Source: Sipunculus nudus
Taxonomy: Eukaryota; Annelida; Sipuncula; Golfingiida; Sipunculidae
DNA length: 64,000 nt
Assembly: GCA_026874595.1 (NCBI GenBank)
Contig: CM049318.1
Coordinates: 13,003,241 to 13,067,240, forward strand
Reading direction: 5' to 3'
Every line of letters starts with the position of its first letter. Positions within the stretch are counted from its first letter, which is position 1. The notes beneath the pieces are model-generated. The model was given only the letters and a program-made list of their open reading frames with translations. It was not told where the DNA came from and ran no database searches. Shown here in pieces: positions 29,579 to 42,895 of the stretch. A program made the position numbers and the translations under genes.

Positions 29579-32039
29579 TTGTTTGTTTTACCATTTTTTT
29601 TCATTGGACTTCTTCTGTTATGAAAGGATCCTCAATGAACTGAAATTCCTTATTTTACTTACAGCATTATTAAACTATAATTTATACGATCCGGTGCATA
29701 GCACATTACATCCGAATTGCACCAGAAAACAAGAAACCCATAAATTCCCCAAGTTTTCTTCCATTTTGCTTGTCTACGGACTTCCAGGATGTCTTGGATC
29801 TCGTCACTTGGTTTCCGGCTCATAGCCAAGATTCAGACCAAGGGGAACGGGGTGTCGTGAGTTTAAAATTTGGAGCTGGATGATACCCCTTGGCGATACC
29901 AAGCTGTCAATGGTTAGATTACAATTCTTTGACCTTTGTAACCCTTGGTGTAGCCCGAACTGTTTGTCGGGGGTGGGGATGGGGGGAGAGTCCCTTCTTG
30001 TTCGACACGACCCCATATTTTAGGCAAAATAACAAGGGATCTATGCATATTATAAATGATAGATGGTTGTTGCCTCATAAGTTCCGCATAGGTCCAAAGC
30101 CTTCTCAGTATGACTTGTCAGGATGTCAGCAAGAGTCAATCGACACGGCAGTTTTCTGATTTTTGAGAGCAAGTACCCATAGTTTTATGCATTATGAGCA
30201 ATTTATGTCCTGACCCAGTTACCACTACAGTAGTATGCGTAATATAAAGGGGGTTTCGCATTCCATACGCTGAACCCTGAATATTGTAATATGAACTATT
30301 TTAGTCAGACCTGATCAAACTTTATAAGGGTAAACTCACCACTTCAGGGACTGTAACGGAAACAAGTAAAACCAGTTTAAAAAGTTGTTTTGCGTTAGAC
30401 ACCTGTAGCTAGCATCGGTGGTGACACCATGAGTGTAGTGTATATCAGCTGCATTGAGCATCTGTATTAATGGTAATATATAAAGAATATATGGTGTCTT
30501 CATGCTACACAAGTAAAATGTGCCTTAACGTATTTGAACAGTTCTGTCAAACAATCCGTGAGATAGACTCTCACCGTACCACGTTTTAGCGTTTGTGTCA
30601 AGATAACCAATTTGTATCTACGTTATATACAGCACGCAATTGCAGAAACTCTCTTGTTGTACGCATAAAAAACAGAGTGCTTGATCAGGACTTGCGCTGT
30701 TACAGGTTTTTAAACACTTTTAGAGAAAGGGGACAATGCTCACAGTTGAGCAACGGAGCAACATGTGTAAATGTTATGTGCATCGTGTGAATGTGTACAG
30801 AAAGAACTGCAACTTTTACTGCTTTAACTGTCTAAAATTTAAAATGAATTCTCTTTTGCCCTATGAGTTTTCGAATTTTTTTATCGGTCGGTTACCGTCT
30901 AGAAATTGCCTTGAGAGCGTAATTTTTTTTTTGTAATTATATTATACTGAGCTAGAACGTCAACCATTGAATTTCACAGCCTGCTAGAATAATCAATTTT
31001 TTTAATGATGTATGACCCAAATGTGAACAAAGTGTTGGTAGGCGGCCATGTAATTAATTTGACTTTATTAAAAATTATGGGAGTTTATAAGGAATTGCAA
31101 TACCCTCAACTAAATAAATTAACGTTTAGTTTTTGCTTTGGCAGTTTGTACGGTACTGTTCTAAATGGCGGGTAGTTGATGTATTGAATTATGGTATCGC
31201 AATATCGCAGAGATTTCGTTTTAAGTGACGTACGTGTGTCGGCTTCAGGTTTAAACAGGCACTAGCGCGCTGCCTTTAAAAACACAACAGGCCGTTGGCC
31301 CAAATGTTAAAGTGGATCCCATGTCATGTGACGTTTAAGCGACGATGGCAGAGAGAGCAATAAACATGTTCGTCTGTTAACGACCGTTTTATGGCTTGGG
31401 ACCGGTTATAAATGTGATACTTTTTATATGCTACGAGCTTGTCTCACCCGTACATTATTTTTTTAACTCAAAGAACAGTTTAATACCATCCAAAATACAA
31501 CAAAGAATTACTAAACTATTTTACCATTATTATATTACCAAAAAATCGAAGGCCCTCTGGCCTTAAAACAGAGTAATAAACTGTTATCTGCTTTGATATA
31601 CAATTGGAGTTTCCCGACATGTGGCGCTGACTCTTTATAAAATAAGTTGATACCTCTGGATGTTTGCAGAGGATTTAGGTAAATGACCCCTCTTAGCACA
31701 CTCTTTGCATAATTCTCAACTGTTCAAGATAAAAATATCTGCACATTTTAGTGTCACATTCCCGAAGGATGAACACTCAAGAATATTTTAACGGTGAACT
31801 AAACCGGCTAAAACTCACAAATACATTCAAAAGATGAAAAAGACACGGGTTAGGCCCCTGTCACACACGTTTTTTGGGTACCGGTTTGTACCGGAATCAA
31901 CCCATGGAATATGTTGATTAGAGAACGCAAAGACAGTGGCAAGGTTTCACTCCAATTCGAATCATATTTTTTTCTGTAGGAGATGAACGGCATTTAGATT
32001 TTTTATGTCTAGCTCAATGTATACCATGAAACAGACAGC
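29572..32039. other. Intergenic, no gene seen
   Basis: No ORF with recognisable domains on either strand, and no exon-like segment with splice signals that I can support. Includes a G-rich run near 29970-29990 (GGGGTGGGGATGGGGGG). Confidence 0.35.
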
Positions 32040-32400
32040 TACATATTAAAAAAGCGTAAGGTGGATTTCATATTTTTTTTGTATTTATATGATTATGATT
32101 AAGTTATTACATGACCTCTAAGTTGTTACTAGTATCCAGAGTTGCTAGTAGGGGGCCATGTATGATGTTGGACAGGTAGACGGGAGATGGCCTGTAAAGG
32201 GAACTGTAGGTAGGACCAGAGAAAAAGACCAAGCTCTTCTTATGGCAAATTGCTGAATTTATGAAAGGGTCAACAGGTAAGCATATGCTTTTATGTCTGT
32301 CTGGACTCATAATTATAAATGTTTCCTTTTGCTGGAGAATGAATATTATGAATTTCCCTTGCGGTTATTTAACTCGCTGAAAGCCAATAATAAGCAAGTA
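32040..32400. mobile_element. Short dispersed repeat, copy 1 (about 360 bases)
   Basis: Shares, in order, AGCTACAT, AGCGTAA, GTTACATGACCT/TATAAGTTG, a TAGGGGGC core, and TGCTGAATTTATGA with 42513-42895. The second copy is an insertion relative to unit B, so this family is mobile. No coding content; superfamily unknown. Confidence 0.55.
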
Positions 32401-34469
32401 AATTATATCATATACAGGATATGAGAGCGGCAAACACCTGGTAAAAAAGTAACAAAGCTGAATTTCATTACGCTGCCAAATTAAAGCTTCAGTCTGCATG
32501 GAAAAGTCTCACAAGCTTTAATTTTTGTTTTTGGCTAGGGGCAAATAAAAATTACAATCTCAACTGTGAAAACACAGCTACTACTGTTCTAACCAGGTTT
32601 GGTTTGGTTTATCAGCGGGAATAGGTAGGGTTGTTTCTAGATTTCTTTCACTTATCCTTTAAGACCTATTGAATACACAGCTTTAAAGGTATTCGAAATC
32701 TGCAGGGCAAGTTAACCAAACAAATAGACAAAATAAATAATAAAAAAAAACAAGAAATGGTCTCCAACTTCGGCTATTGCTTTTGGTTTTCAATAATGGT
32801 ACAAAAGCACTGATATATTCTCTCTAAACACTGAATCGCCATATCATATAATTATTGTTAATAATTCAGAATAATATCTGCTTTGATTGGATGAGAATTA
32901 TGCTATTTAAAGTAAGTAGTAATACAAGGAAATGTCTGTATAAAAGACACACTGAAACACAAGTATCGGTGCCAGATTTTGATATTCTGGATATGAGTTA
33001 TATCCAAGTGTCACATGAATATGTTAAAATTTGTTTCTAAATGCTTTCAAAGTTACTTGAAAGCATTTGGCTGCTATGAATAGATGCTTACCAAGCTCTT
33101 CGTGATTATACAGTGAAATTATAGAACAGACGATTAAGAATACAACTCTCAAAATTATGATATTGTTGACCATTTTATTCTAAGACTGAGCACGTCGAAT
33201 TCTTAATAAAACAAAACACTCTGGTAACAGACATTATTTTGCTGATGCACATTGAAATATGGTAAATGTATACTATCTTTCAATCGATAGTCATAACCAT
33301 AATCTCAAAACAACAATACCTGAGAGATGTAAAATTTTGCTTAGTATGCCTCTTTCATGACCTATTAACCTTTGACGACTTAATTAACACTTCAATTTGA
33401 GAACTGAGAATACTGAGGATTATGGTGACAGGAGGACCTAAATAAAGGCATTTTAAATAGTGATTTTATTATAAGTAAGACTTCTTGTTTCGCAGTAGTT
33501 TATATTTTTCTCCCAAAACATACATTCTCCTCTTTGAGCAGGCGACAGCGTGGCCAATGACGCCATAGATAGAAAATTCTTAGCTAAATAAAACTGAGAA
33601 AAAAATACAGTTTTGTAATTTGCCAGTTAAAAGCTGTAATTTCCTTTATTATTATAGGAGTTAAAACGTAATTTGGCCCTTAATTGGTCCATTATTAATG
33701 CTACAACAATTAAATACACGGTAAATATGATTTTAACATGAGTAAAAGGTTCATAATCACGGTAAAATACTATATAATTCTATAAGGTATTGTAATCACA
33801 TGCACAACCTTTTTTTAAAATTATGGAACAGAAAAAAAATCAAAGATTTTTATTTGCATAACTTTTCAGGTAATATGATTTGCTTAATTGTAGTAAAACA
33901 CACTAAATTGCAATGTCTTAACTAATAGTTTCTCAGATGATCGCATTTTGTGTTATGCAGATACAACCATACCATCATAACTAATATGTCTATTATTCCT
34001 AATTTTTTACTTGCACCTCAGTTTGGCAATTTAAATGTACAGGACTAAAATACAATGGCTTTTTTTATGACTTTTGTTTCTGATTTATTGCCGGGTTTAC
34101 CAGAAGTCTACAATCACTGTTTATTATGTCTCATGGTCTGGTTGATAAATGTCATCGGTATAATATAGATTACATTCATGCACACGGGAATCTCCGCAAT
34201 CAGTAAAACATAAGTGACGCGCTCTAAAATAAAACCTTCAAATTGAACTGTTTATGTTGTATATTGACCTCATTTGGCCTTGATATCTTTAATGGAAACC
34301 TGAAATGACCTTTGAGTGCGAAAAGAGTACCAGAAAAAGCTAATATGTGGCTTTTTATTTTCCATTGCCGATATTTTTTAAGATGACATTTTCGTTTCCC
34401 ATGTTTAGAGACCTGTAATTGACAATAAACTTCCAATGAGCATAAGTGTATGTATTACATTATAGATAA
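32401..34469. other. Intergenic, no gene seen
   Basis: AT-rich sequence with only short chance frames on both strands. Confidence 0.35.
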
Positions 34470-35539
34470 ATGTAATACAACATTATAATGTAATGGAGAA
34501 ATAAGTGAACAAGACCTTGATTAGAAATTCAAATATTTAATAATTAAATTGAACAATATTTGTAAAACAAAATGTACATATGTTTTAAATGTCCATATAA
34601 ACATATTGGGTGCACCACAACAAATATCCTGGATGTGGCATCAACATTGTTCAGATCCGGTTTTATGGGACCGAAACCTGTGTTGTCCCAAGATTGGTGT
34701 ACCGTAGTCGGAAGTTGCATTTGAAGTTGGTAGTAGCACAGTCAACACGACACTAAATCAGACCAATCCCTAGAGATAAATATGTTGTCATACTTGCTGG
34801 TGGTGGAAGTACACAGATGCGTATCGGCTATATCAGAGCTTCGTTAGACGTAATATACGTCATTCAAATAACAAATACTTTGATGATGAGCATATCGTCA
34901 GTATTATATCCTGAACTTATCTAATGAATATATACAATATAGCCGTTGTTTCTATAAGATACAAGCATCGGTAGCCATATTTGGTTATCGCTTACACACC
35001 TGAGTTTAAATAGTTGAAATATTTAGGAGTTATCCATACAACGTTTCAGTCATTTAGTCATTTATTGTTATGGCATTTATGAGCTTATACATGAACAATT
35101 CGTATACACAACCGTGAATTTTTAAAACTTACACAGCAGTGTTAACTATAATTGCCTGTCTTTAAAAATTAAGCCATTGGCACTATATCCAGCATAAAAA
35201 TGTTTTAAAAATGTGTTACTGTGAGTGTTTTTGGTGTTCCTAACAGTCTTTAAATTCGGGTATTTTTGTAATCCCTGAGTCAAGCAAATAACCACATATT
35301 ACTAGAAATATCATCACTAACAGTGAAAAAGAATTTCTATGTAACAGGCTAATCCATGGTAAGTAAATGCATACTTGGCTTTATGTCAGAAGTAGCAACT
35401 TCTTTTAACAAAGAACACGCAGTCTGTGCCACCTGGACTGGGCATAGACCAGATTATTCAGAAATCGCAGAATAGCGGCTAAACGGCGTTGTTAGGAAGA
35501 GATTGGTAACATTATTTCTGAAGAATTGGTCTTAAACAC

Positions 35540-36490
35540 TTCAGCACCCCAAGGTTGTGTGCTTACACCAAAATTGTAATCTCTATTCACCTATGACTGT
35601 GTCTCTACTTCTGATGATCTCCTCATTGTAAACTTTGCAGATGACACGACAGTTTCTGGGCTCATCCGGGGAAATAACGAAAGTGTTTACCGCAATGAAA
35701 TTAAAATTTTTACTTCGTGGTGCTCTGAAAATAATCTGAAGTTAAATGTAAAGAAAACCAAGGAGATGATTGTTGTTTCTAGACGGAAAAAAACTGAAAT
35801 ATTACCTTTAGTAATTGAAGGCTCCGAGTTAGAAATTGTTGTCTGTTTTAAATTTTTAGGGATTTTTATTTCTTCTGATTTGAGGTGGGCCGAAAATGTT
35901 AATTACTGCGTAAAGAAAGCACAACAACGTTTATTCTTTCTATGGAACCTTAAAGATTTCGGGCTCAGTCAACCGATTTTATTAAAGTTTTGTCGGGCGG
36001 TAATTCAGGGAGTCCTGACGTTGTCAGTCACTGTATAGGGAGGCAGTAGTATCACGGTCGAGGAAAGGAACCGTCTTTCTAGGGTAGTTAGAACAGCTGA
36101 GAGGATCATGTGGGTTTCTTTACCCACAGTTGAATCCTTATTTCAAACACGATTGTTTAAGAAAGCAAACATTATAGAAGACTATAGTCATCCGGCGCAT
36201 TATTTGTTTATAAAAACGAAATCAAGGGCTCTATATTATTCGCTATCAGGCAATTAAAAAGAAATCAAAACAATACTTATGCGTCAGCCGTTCGGGAATT
36301 AAATATATCACTTGAAGCACAATAATCTAGTCAATCATTCTTAGTCATACGTCTTTTTTCTATACACAATTTTATTTTATTATTTCTTGTATAATGTGTT
36401 TTTTAGCAAGCCAGTCAAGCCAAATACTATTGTATGTAATGATTTTAATACATATATATAGCAATAAACTATATCTTATCTTATCTTATC
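35540..36490 (+). mobile_element. CR1/L2/Rex-like non-LTR retrotransposon, 3' fragment
   Basis: Reverse-transcriptase frame covering FTYDCVSTSDDLLIVNFADD (catalytic FADD at 35634-35645), SWCSENNLKLNVKKTKEMIV, FKFLGIFISSDLRW and VKKAQQRLFFLWNLKDFG. It is cut by a TAG at 36036-36038, where a Trp is normal in the family, and it is frame-damaged afterwards. The 3' end is a microsatellite (TATCTTATCTTATCTTATCC, to about 36490), as is usual in this clade. The 5' part is missing. The insertion is absent from the matching place in unit B. Confidence 0.85.
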
Positions 36491-37150
36491 CTATATGTCT
36501 AGTTTATAGCCTTACTGGTACATGAACATATGCAATTATAAAAAAAATATATATATATTATCTTATTTAACTTATCCTTAATACAGATGTTTTTTAAGCG
36601 AAACCATCGATCTCCAATCCACCCCCAAATCGCCTGATTTATGAATTGTTATGTTTCGGTGTGTAAGTAACACAGTTCAAATGTGTCTGTTTTCTATAAC
36701 AATTGAGAATGTGTCACCTTACGTTCGATCATGCTCATGGGCGACACCTCCAAAACAAGGAGAAGAAACATGCAATGGGAAACAGAGAAAAAAATATCGA
36801 TTGGAAACTTAAATAAATTGATATGTATATGTTTATGGCACTGATCGCGAGATATGTAATACTAGTCATCCAAATAGCAAACAAGTTCACGACGAGGTTT
36901 TAATTTTAAACTTTAGCAAATTTTGACCGGAGCTGGAATGCCTGAGTTTCGTTTATTCCTTAAGTAACTTTACGACTTTTATCAAGAATGTTACAGCATG
37001 TGCCATTGTGACGTTGTTGACTGTCTGTCTGCCTGAACCACGCGCTCACAGTAATCACAGAGACCAGCATATCAGATAAGCGTATCTTTACTGCGTTTAC
37101 CCTATCTAAAACATAAAAGGTGTCTACTCTAAAACAAAAATTCGAGATCT
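36491..37150. other. Intergenic, no gene seen
   Basis: AT-rich sequence between the LINE tail and a GC-rich block; no matching segment in unit B. Confidence 0.35.
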
Positions 37151-37500
37151 GATGGAAATCCTGGGACGCCAACACGATTCGCTGCACTGTGACGTCATTA
37201 CCCAGTTTCAGGTCTTCTGTGCTTCACTCATGCGCCCCAGTAGTCTCCAGCCGTATCTCGATACTTCTCGTCACGTCTCGAGCGAACCTCACTCCTCCGC
37301 CGGCCACTCTCCAGCGCCCCCTCTCGGCCTCACTGACGACCCCTGCGTCAACCGTGCGGTGCTGGTCTGTGACTCTGCGTCTCACTAGACTTCTTTCCTC
37401 CCGGGATGTCCGCTTGTCGGTCAGTTATACAGTATACCCACTCTCTGCGCCCCCTGCGCTCTCGGCCTCACCGTATTGGTCTCATCCGGGGTAAAAACGC
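37151..37500. other. GC- and CpG-rich island of unknown nature
   Basis: Composition changes sharply: many CG dinucleotides (CTCGTCACGTCTCGAGCGAA, CTCCGCCGGCCACTCTCCAG) in otherwise AT-rich DNA. Plus-strand frames of 78 and 101 codons are open, but I recognise no protein. It is absent from unit B, so it is probably inserted material, such as the 5' part of a retroelement. Confidence 0.4.
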
Positions 37501-37734
37501 TATCAGAAAAATACGTAGAATACCCGTTCACCTATGGCCATTTCAAATAATTCGACACGCATACCATGCGGATCTACTGCCTAGAAAGATTCCAATACCG
37601 GGAACGTAAAATAATACCCCTGGGCGTATGCTTGTTTCACACTTAAAGTTGAACATTTAAGTTACGTATTCAAGTAACGTATTACCAGCGGTGCACGCGC
37701 CAAAAAAATAACATTGGCAGTGTTACCTAAGATC

Positions 37735-37865
37735 CCCTAACAGCGTGGTGACATTTTTAACAATCCTGGCAGTGATGAGGAAATAAAAAGTTTCCAGCTG
37801 ATTTGGTAACAGCTGATTGGCCTCTAGTTCCTCACATGGGAAGACATTTTTTATCCATCATCTTA
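37735..37865 (-). pseudogene. Inverted relic of methyltransferase exon 3 (unit A)
   Basis: Reading the plus strand, CTGGCAGTGATGAGGAAATA, then TTTCCAGCTGATTTGGTAAC, then CTCACATGGGAAGAC match in order the reverse complement of exon 3 of the NNMT-like gene (CTGGCAGTGATGACGCAATC..., AGCTCATTGGGTGAC..., GTCACAGGGGAAGAC). It is therefore a minus-strand fragment of a second gene copy lying head-to-head with copy A. The unit B counterpart (50688-51003) is longer and clearer. Confidence 0.6.
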
Positions 37866-38115
37866 TATCATCATCAATCATCATTGTAGCATTATCTTTT
37901 AATCATTTATCAAGGTTAAACATCAGAATTTAAGAAAATATCACTTGAATCATAACTATTGCCTGAAAGGTGTAGTGTGCATTATGCATCATCACGCTCT
38001 AACCTCCTTGGGTACCTGTTTAATATTTGAAACTTATCTAATGAAGAAATATTGTTAAGAAAAACTGTTATTCCTACTTTCTGTCTTATCATTATGAGCA
38101 CTTGTCATGTTGAAA

Positions 38116-38118
<3 letters not shown>

Positions 38119-38174
<56 letters not shown>
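38119..38174. repeat. (TA)n microsatellite
   Basis: About 56 bases of alternating TA upstream of methyltransferase copy A. Confidence 0.97.
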
Positions 38175-38176
<2 letters not shown>

Positions 38177-38314
38177 TTCAAAGTCATGTCATCCTTTCTC
38201 TTCCCTTTTAATATTTGAGTTGCAGATATCTATTGAAAGTTGTTGTCAATTCACTCTGGCGTGAATGATTAACAACAATCAAAGAAAATAATTAAAATAA
38301 TATTATTAGTTATT

Positions 38315-38362
38315 GTTGTTGTCGTGGTAGTAGTAGTGATAGTAGTACTAGTAGTAGTACCG
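38315..38362. repeat. (GTA)n-type trinucleotide repeat
   Basis: Imperfect GTA/GTT triplets (GGTAGTAGTAGTGATAGTAG...). The same run marks the left edge of unit C at 61575-61605, so it may be the duplication breakpoint. Confidence 0.8.
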
Positions 38363-39699
38363 TTCGTAGGGAATCGTACCACCATTTTTTCAAAATTTGC
38401 TATTTCTTATAGTGCAACCTTTAAAATTGGCCAGTATTCAGGAGTGAAAAGTTAATCAATATCAGGCTTGACTTGCCTTGCTTTCGTCATAGCTGAGGCG
38501 AATCTACGTTTTAACGATGAATCATTTTGTCTTTATATATTTGCAATTCTGTATAAAACTTCATTTTACATACAGACATACACTTCAGTGGCAGATTATG
38601 GACTTTTCTCAATTAATATAAAGGTTTAATAAAGTAAAGCTAGTTCTGTTTACATCACGTTTTACCATCCGTATTATTTGGGGAGTGAGATACTCATTGA
38701 TCTGGCTACGATGTCAGTGCACAGATTTATATTGAGATCGATCCTCCCGATGTATTATCCGAGTTTGTTACGGGACATCCCAGGAAACTACATAAACAAT
38801 ATTATTAGAGGGATTACAGGACGGCGACACAGGTACGCATTGCACCTGCAGTAATTAAAGTACTGTTTGAAATCATGCAGTATATAATACATAAAGCAAT
38901 GAGTATGCTAACATGGCGTAAGTTATGGTATTGCTTTCAAGCAAAGTATATTAATGAAATGTAACAGCATATCAGTCTTTTTTGCGTATGTCAGTTTCAT
39001 TGTTATGTGGGTATCAGCGTGTTTTGAAATGTAAAAACGACCGGTGACCGAAATGTACAAGCAGCTCGCGTGTCATGTAACATTTGTTCGTGTGATTTAA
39101 CGTTTGGCCTATAGTGATCTTAATTGAAAACTGTCCCTGTGTAATTATATATATAAATACATAACGCACTTGTGTGATAATTTCGCCAGCTCAAAAACGG
39201 CCCATTAGAGGCTGTTTTTGTTTATAATTGATTGTACCGCCATAAATTGACCTACATTGAGGACCTACCATAATTACCTGGGGTTAACCCTAAGCTGTTT
39301 TGTTTTGTGTTCGTATTTTAGTAATCATTTCCAGTTTATGAAGGCTGTTGTAGCTGTTGGCGTACGTCTTGATAATCTTGTAAGTCGGGTGTTTTCTTTG
39401 TGAGATATAGGTTTTTAAGGTTTAGTGTTTCTTTTGTCCAATTGCTGCTCCGATTACTTTAAATTGATGCATTCCATGTGTATTTACGTTTTCTTTCGAC
39501 ATAATTCTAACTTTACATTAATTATATCGAAATAGCTCGGCTCTTACATAAGGGCCTTGATTTGTTAAGGATTGTTCCTTTAACTGAAAACAAAGAGACC
39601 CTTTTCATGAAGGATTGAAATTACAATCTCGCCTGCGAATAACGCATTCCTCTAAGTTACTAATGACTTGTCTAGGTTTCCAGGGGTTTTTTAGGAAAC
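38363..39699. other. 5' flank of methyltransferase copy A
   Basis: Conserved at about 96-97% by eye (short samples) with 61610-62946 upstream of copy C. Contains the decayed counterpart (near 38712-38860) of the short ORF at 61956-62099. Unit B lacks about 1 kb of this region (38010-39045 equivalent). Confidence 0.55.
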
Positions 39700-41508
39700 A
39701 TGGACCGCCGTGTCACAGATATGTACAAGTCAGCTTTTGATGGAAGGATGTATTTAGATACGTCTTACAACATATTTCATGGACATTCATCCGCCTATCC
39801 TTTCTTCCGCAAAGATAAAGTGCAGTTGGAGCTGGATATTTTTAAATATGGTCGGTTATTGTCAGTTCAAGTCACAATATAACGAACTGCCAAATTCTAC
39901 AATTTAAAGTTTTCATATTTCAAGATATATTCAGACTATTTATACTTTGGGGTATAATTCACTAGGTTGGACGGATAAAATCACTGATAAACGTAATTAT
40001 AATCTTACCAAACAGTTATAGATATTATATCATTTATTTTAGTTTAAAGAAATCATTACTATTTATAAGATAGAGCATTCTGAATGAAGGAATATTCATT
40101 CATGTCAAATTGTGTCACTTTCATTGTACTTCTGGCCATAAAGTAATATCGATGAATTATCAATATTTCATGTATTCATCTTAATAAATGCTGTCATTTC
40201 AAGGGGACCTTTGATTGTACATTAATGCTATACCTCAGTGTAAATTGCTAAGTTCAGATTCAAGGTTATAGGAAAGTAATATTGATACACAAAAACAAGG
40301 AACAACAACTTTTTTTTTATAATTTGAAGTGTATTATGAATTCTTCACAGGAAATATTAAAGGCCATAGACTTCTAGAATTCGGCTGTGGTCCAAGTATC
40401 GATTTCACCATTGTTCCGTGCCCCTACTTCAATAAGGTTTATATGGCAGACTTCAGCAATTGTTCGCGAAATGAGATTGAGCTCTGGCGTTTGGGGTCGC
40501 CACGGGCATTTGACTGGTCCGGATATTTCAAACATATCATGCACCTGGAAGGTAATGGGTATGTAACATATAATCAGATATATGATTAAATACGGTAACT
40601 TATGAACAGAAATTGTTTGTGTTTGAAAGAACGCCATCTCGCGGATGTCATTTCATATTCAGGTTGCCATGCATCAGTCTATCAGTCCTACTGTCCGTTT
40701 ATTCTTCACGCTCTTTCACACATTAACTCAAGAAATGTTCCCGCAACTCTAAAAATTTTACTAAACAACGTTCAATGGATGTTCCATGCATAACTGCACA
40801 TCCATTGTTACTGGAAATATGGCCACAAGTCTACCGTCTTGAGGATCTAACTATACTGACCATTTCTGTTGTTTTTTTTTTCAAATTCAGTAAGTGTGTT
40901 TCCGCCATGGAAATTGGGATTCATATATTCATATATTGACATATCACTCCTGTTAAAGTTAACTGCCAAGCCTGCATGTTAACCTAATTCAACTCCGGAT
41001 GTTCAAGTTATTAATGCTGCGGCCGACATAAAAAAACCCTGAAAAGGCATTATATTACGTATAGAAACATCTTCAGGTCGACATGTACTGCGTTAACAAA
41101 TTGTCATCTTAATTATCTTAAAGGTATTCATGGGAGAAACGTCAAGCAGAGTTAAAATCAAAGGTCAAGGCTGTCTTCCCCTGTGACATACTCCAGAACA
41201 ACCCCCTGTCACCCAATGAGCTCGAACCGTTTGATTGCGTCATCACTGCCAGCTGTCTAAACTCCGCCTGTGCCATTGAGGAGGACTTTATTGCTGCCAT
41301 GGAAAATGTCGCAGGCCTTGTGAAGTCAGGTGGAGATTTTTTATCATTCACTGCGCTTGGAAATACAAGATATTCAGTTGCCGGGAAGGTCTTCCCGTTG
41401 TTAAATATTGATGAAAATCTACATAAATATGCCATTGAAAAGGCTGGTCTTTTCATAAAAACAACCATAACCAAGGACCTTGATAGCCAAGTGGAAAGCC
41501 AACTTTGA
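39700..41508 (+). CDS. NNMT/PNMT/TEMT-family methyltransferase, copy A (three exons, C-terminal frameshift)
   Basis: Proposed CDS is join(39700..39850,40330..40558,41124..41508), 254 residues. Donors are G|GTCGGT and GG|GTATGT; acceptors are TTTGAAG|TG and CTTAAAG|G; phases 1 and 2 restore the frame. The three-exon layout and the length (family about 260-270) fit this SAM-dependent small-molecule N-methyltransferase family, which methylates amines, nicotinamide, or thio- and selenoethers. Visible motifs are LLEFGCGPS (65-73, SAM motif I), MADFS (89-93), RAFDWSG (109-115), HLEGNG (122-127) and LVKSGGDFLSF in exon 3. No signal peptide, so cytosolic. The ATG context AAACATGG is good. Relative to copy B, one extra base near 41490-41500 shifts the frame, ending the protein at 41506-41508 after SQVESQL instead of at the old stop 41567-41569, a loss of about 20 residues. 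AATAAA at 41577-41586. It may still be expressed; substrate unknown. Confidence 0.8.
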
Positions 41509-41587
41509 CCATATTACAGATCTTAAAGGTTACACAATGGTTCATGCTGTTAAAGAAGCAACAAACTAGCTTCAAGAATAAATAAAA

Positions 41588-42512
41588 ATTCCTGTCTGAT
41601 GACAAATTCATATATTTGTTTTCATATAAGTTGAAATACCTTTTAACTTAACTATATTGTTTTTGCTTATAACTGAAAAATGGCAAGATATTTTGGTATA
41701 TTCTTACCCTGACTTTCCTTTTGCAGAGTCACTCAGCATCTTTCATGTTAGCAGCAATCGTATATAATAGACACCAATCTTGCGATACATTACCTTTTGA
41801 ATAACCTATTAAGTAATTGTGTTTTATCTTCTACTAACAATGTCCCACAAAGTGTGCCAAATCTGATTTTTAACGTATCTATACTGACGAAAAATACAGC
41901 ATGTGTATTATTTGTGGCAATTTTGTAAGTAAAGTGGTCTTAAATTAAGAAAGGACACTAATCTCTGATTTGATGAATACCCGTAAAAGTGTTCATTTTC
42001 TTGACCATGTCTAATCGAAGATTTTGAGTCGGCCCGAAAGCAGTAGTCAAATATGTCAGAAGACAACCAATCAGAGTAACAAAATGTTGATAAGAAAATA
42101 CTTTAAGCCATTTCATATTTTAGCGTTTATTAAAATTTATAAAAAAAAACACAATAAACCTTGAAGTTATCAGAACTCTGGATGCATATTCTATCGAAGG
42201 AACTGTTATTTTATTGAAACACTTGTATTTAAACGGATACATGTAGTTTAGCTGTGATTTTGAAAATTAACATGCAACAAAAAAAATCATTTGGTCGCAT
42301 TCAGACGGGATAGAACTCAAGTTTGAACCCAAGACATATGATGGTTAGAGATATTATCCAGGTCATAAAAACACAGTGGCTCTGTTGCACGCTTAATCAC
42401 CTATTCAAAATATAACTTCTAAAGACGACCATAGATATATATTGTTTTTTTGCTGCTACATATTTACTGATTTGATAACTAGCCCAATGACGGTAAAATG
42501 TGAACCATAATT
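41588..42512. other. 3' flank of copy A, no gene seen
   Basis: AT-rich and colinear with 53800-54780 in unit B. Open frames on both strands are not conserved in frame. Confidence 0.5.
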
Positions 42513-42895
42513 AAGATAGCTACATGATGATACAAATCGTTCAAGCGTAATGGTTAGCAAGGAAAAAATTGTAGGTTGTATTTCATATATCTCTGCATGT
42601 GTATGATGATAAAGTTGTTACATGACTTATAAGTTGAAACAAGTATCAAGAGTTGGCAGTAGGGGGCAATGTAAGATGCAAGACGTGGGGGAGGTCGGTT
42701 CCCTGTTGATGGGGCATCAGAATATGACAGGCACATTTTGTAACCAGAAAATAGGCCAGATTATTTTTATGGTGAAGTGCTGAATTTATGAGGGTTAATG
42801 GGTCACAGCACAGTCATCAGTATCGTGTTTTTTATGTTGATAATTCAGCCTTTCTAAATAAATACCAGAAAAAATATGTTTGTATCTAATATATG
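42513..42895. mobile_element. Short dispersed repeat, copy 2 (insertion in unit A)
   Basis: Units A and B are colinear up to AACCATAATT (42512 / 54785) and again from ATGCAACGGACATTTGG (42901 / 54801). The roughly 380 bases between exist only in A and resemble 32040-32400. The presence/absence polymorphism between paralogous units shows insertion or deletion of a discrete element. Confidence 0.6.

Noticed and set aside
40374-40637. Minus-strand frames over methyltransferase exon 2 (also 63564-63884) and exon 3 (41142-41474, 53438-53722)
   Set aside because: Antisense shadows of the recognised exons.
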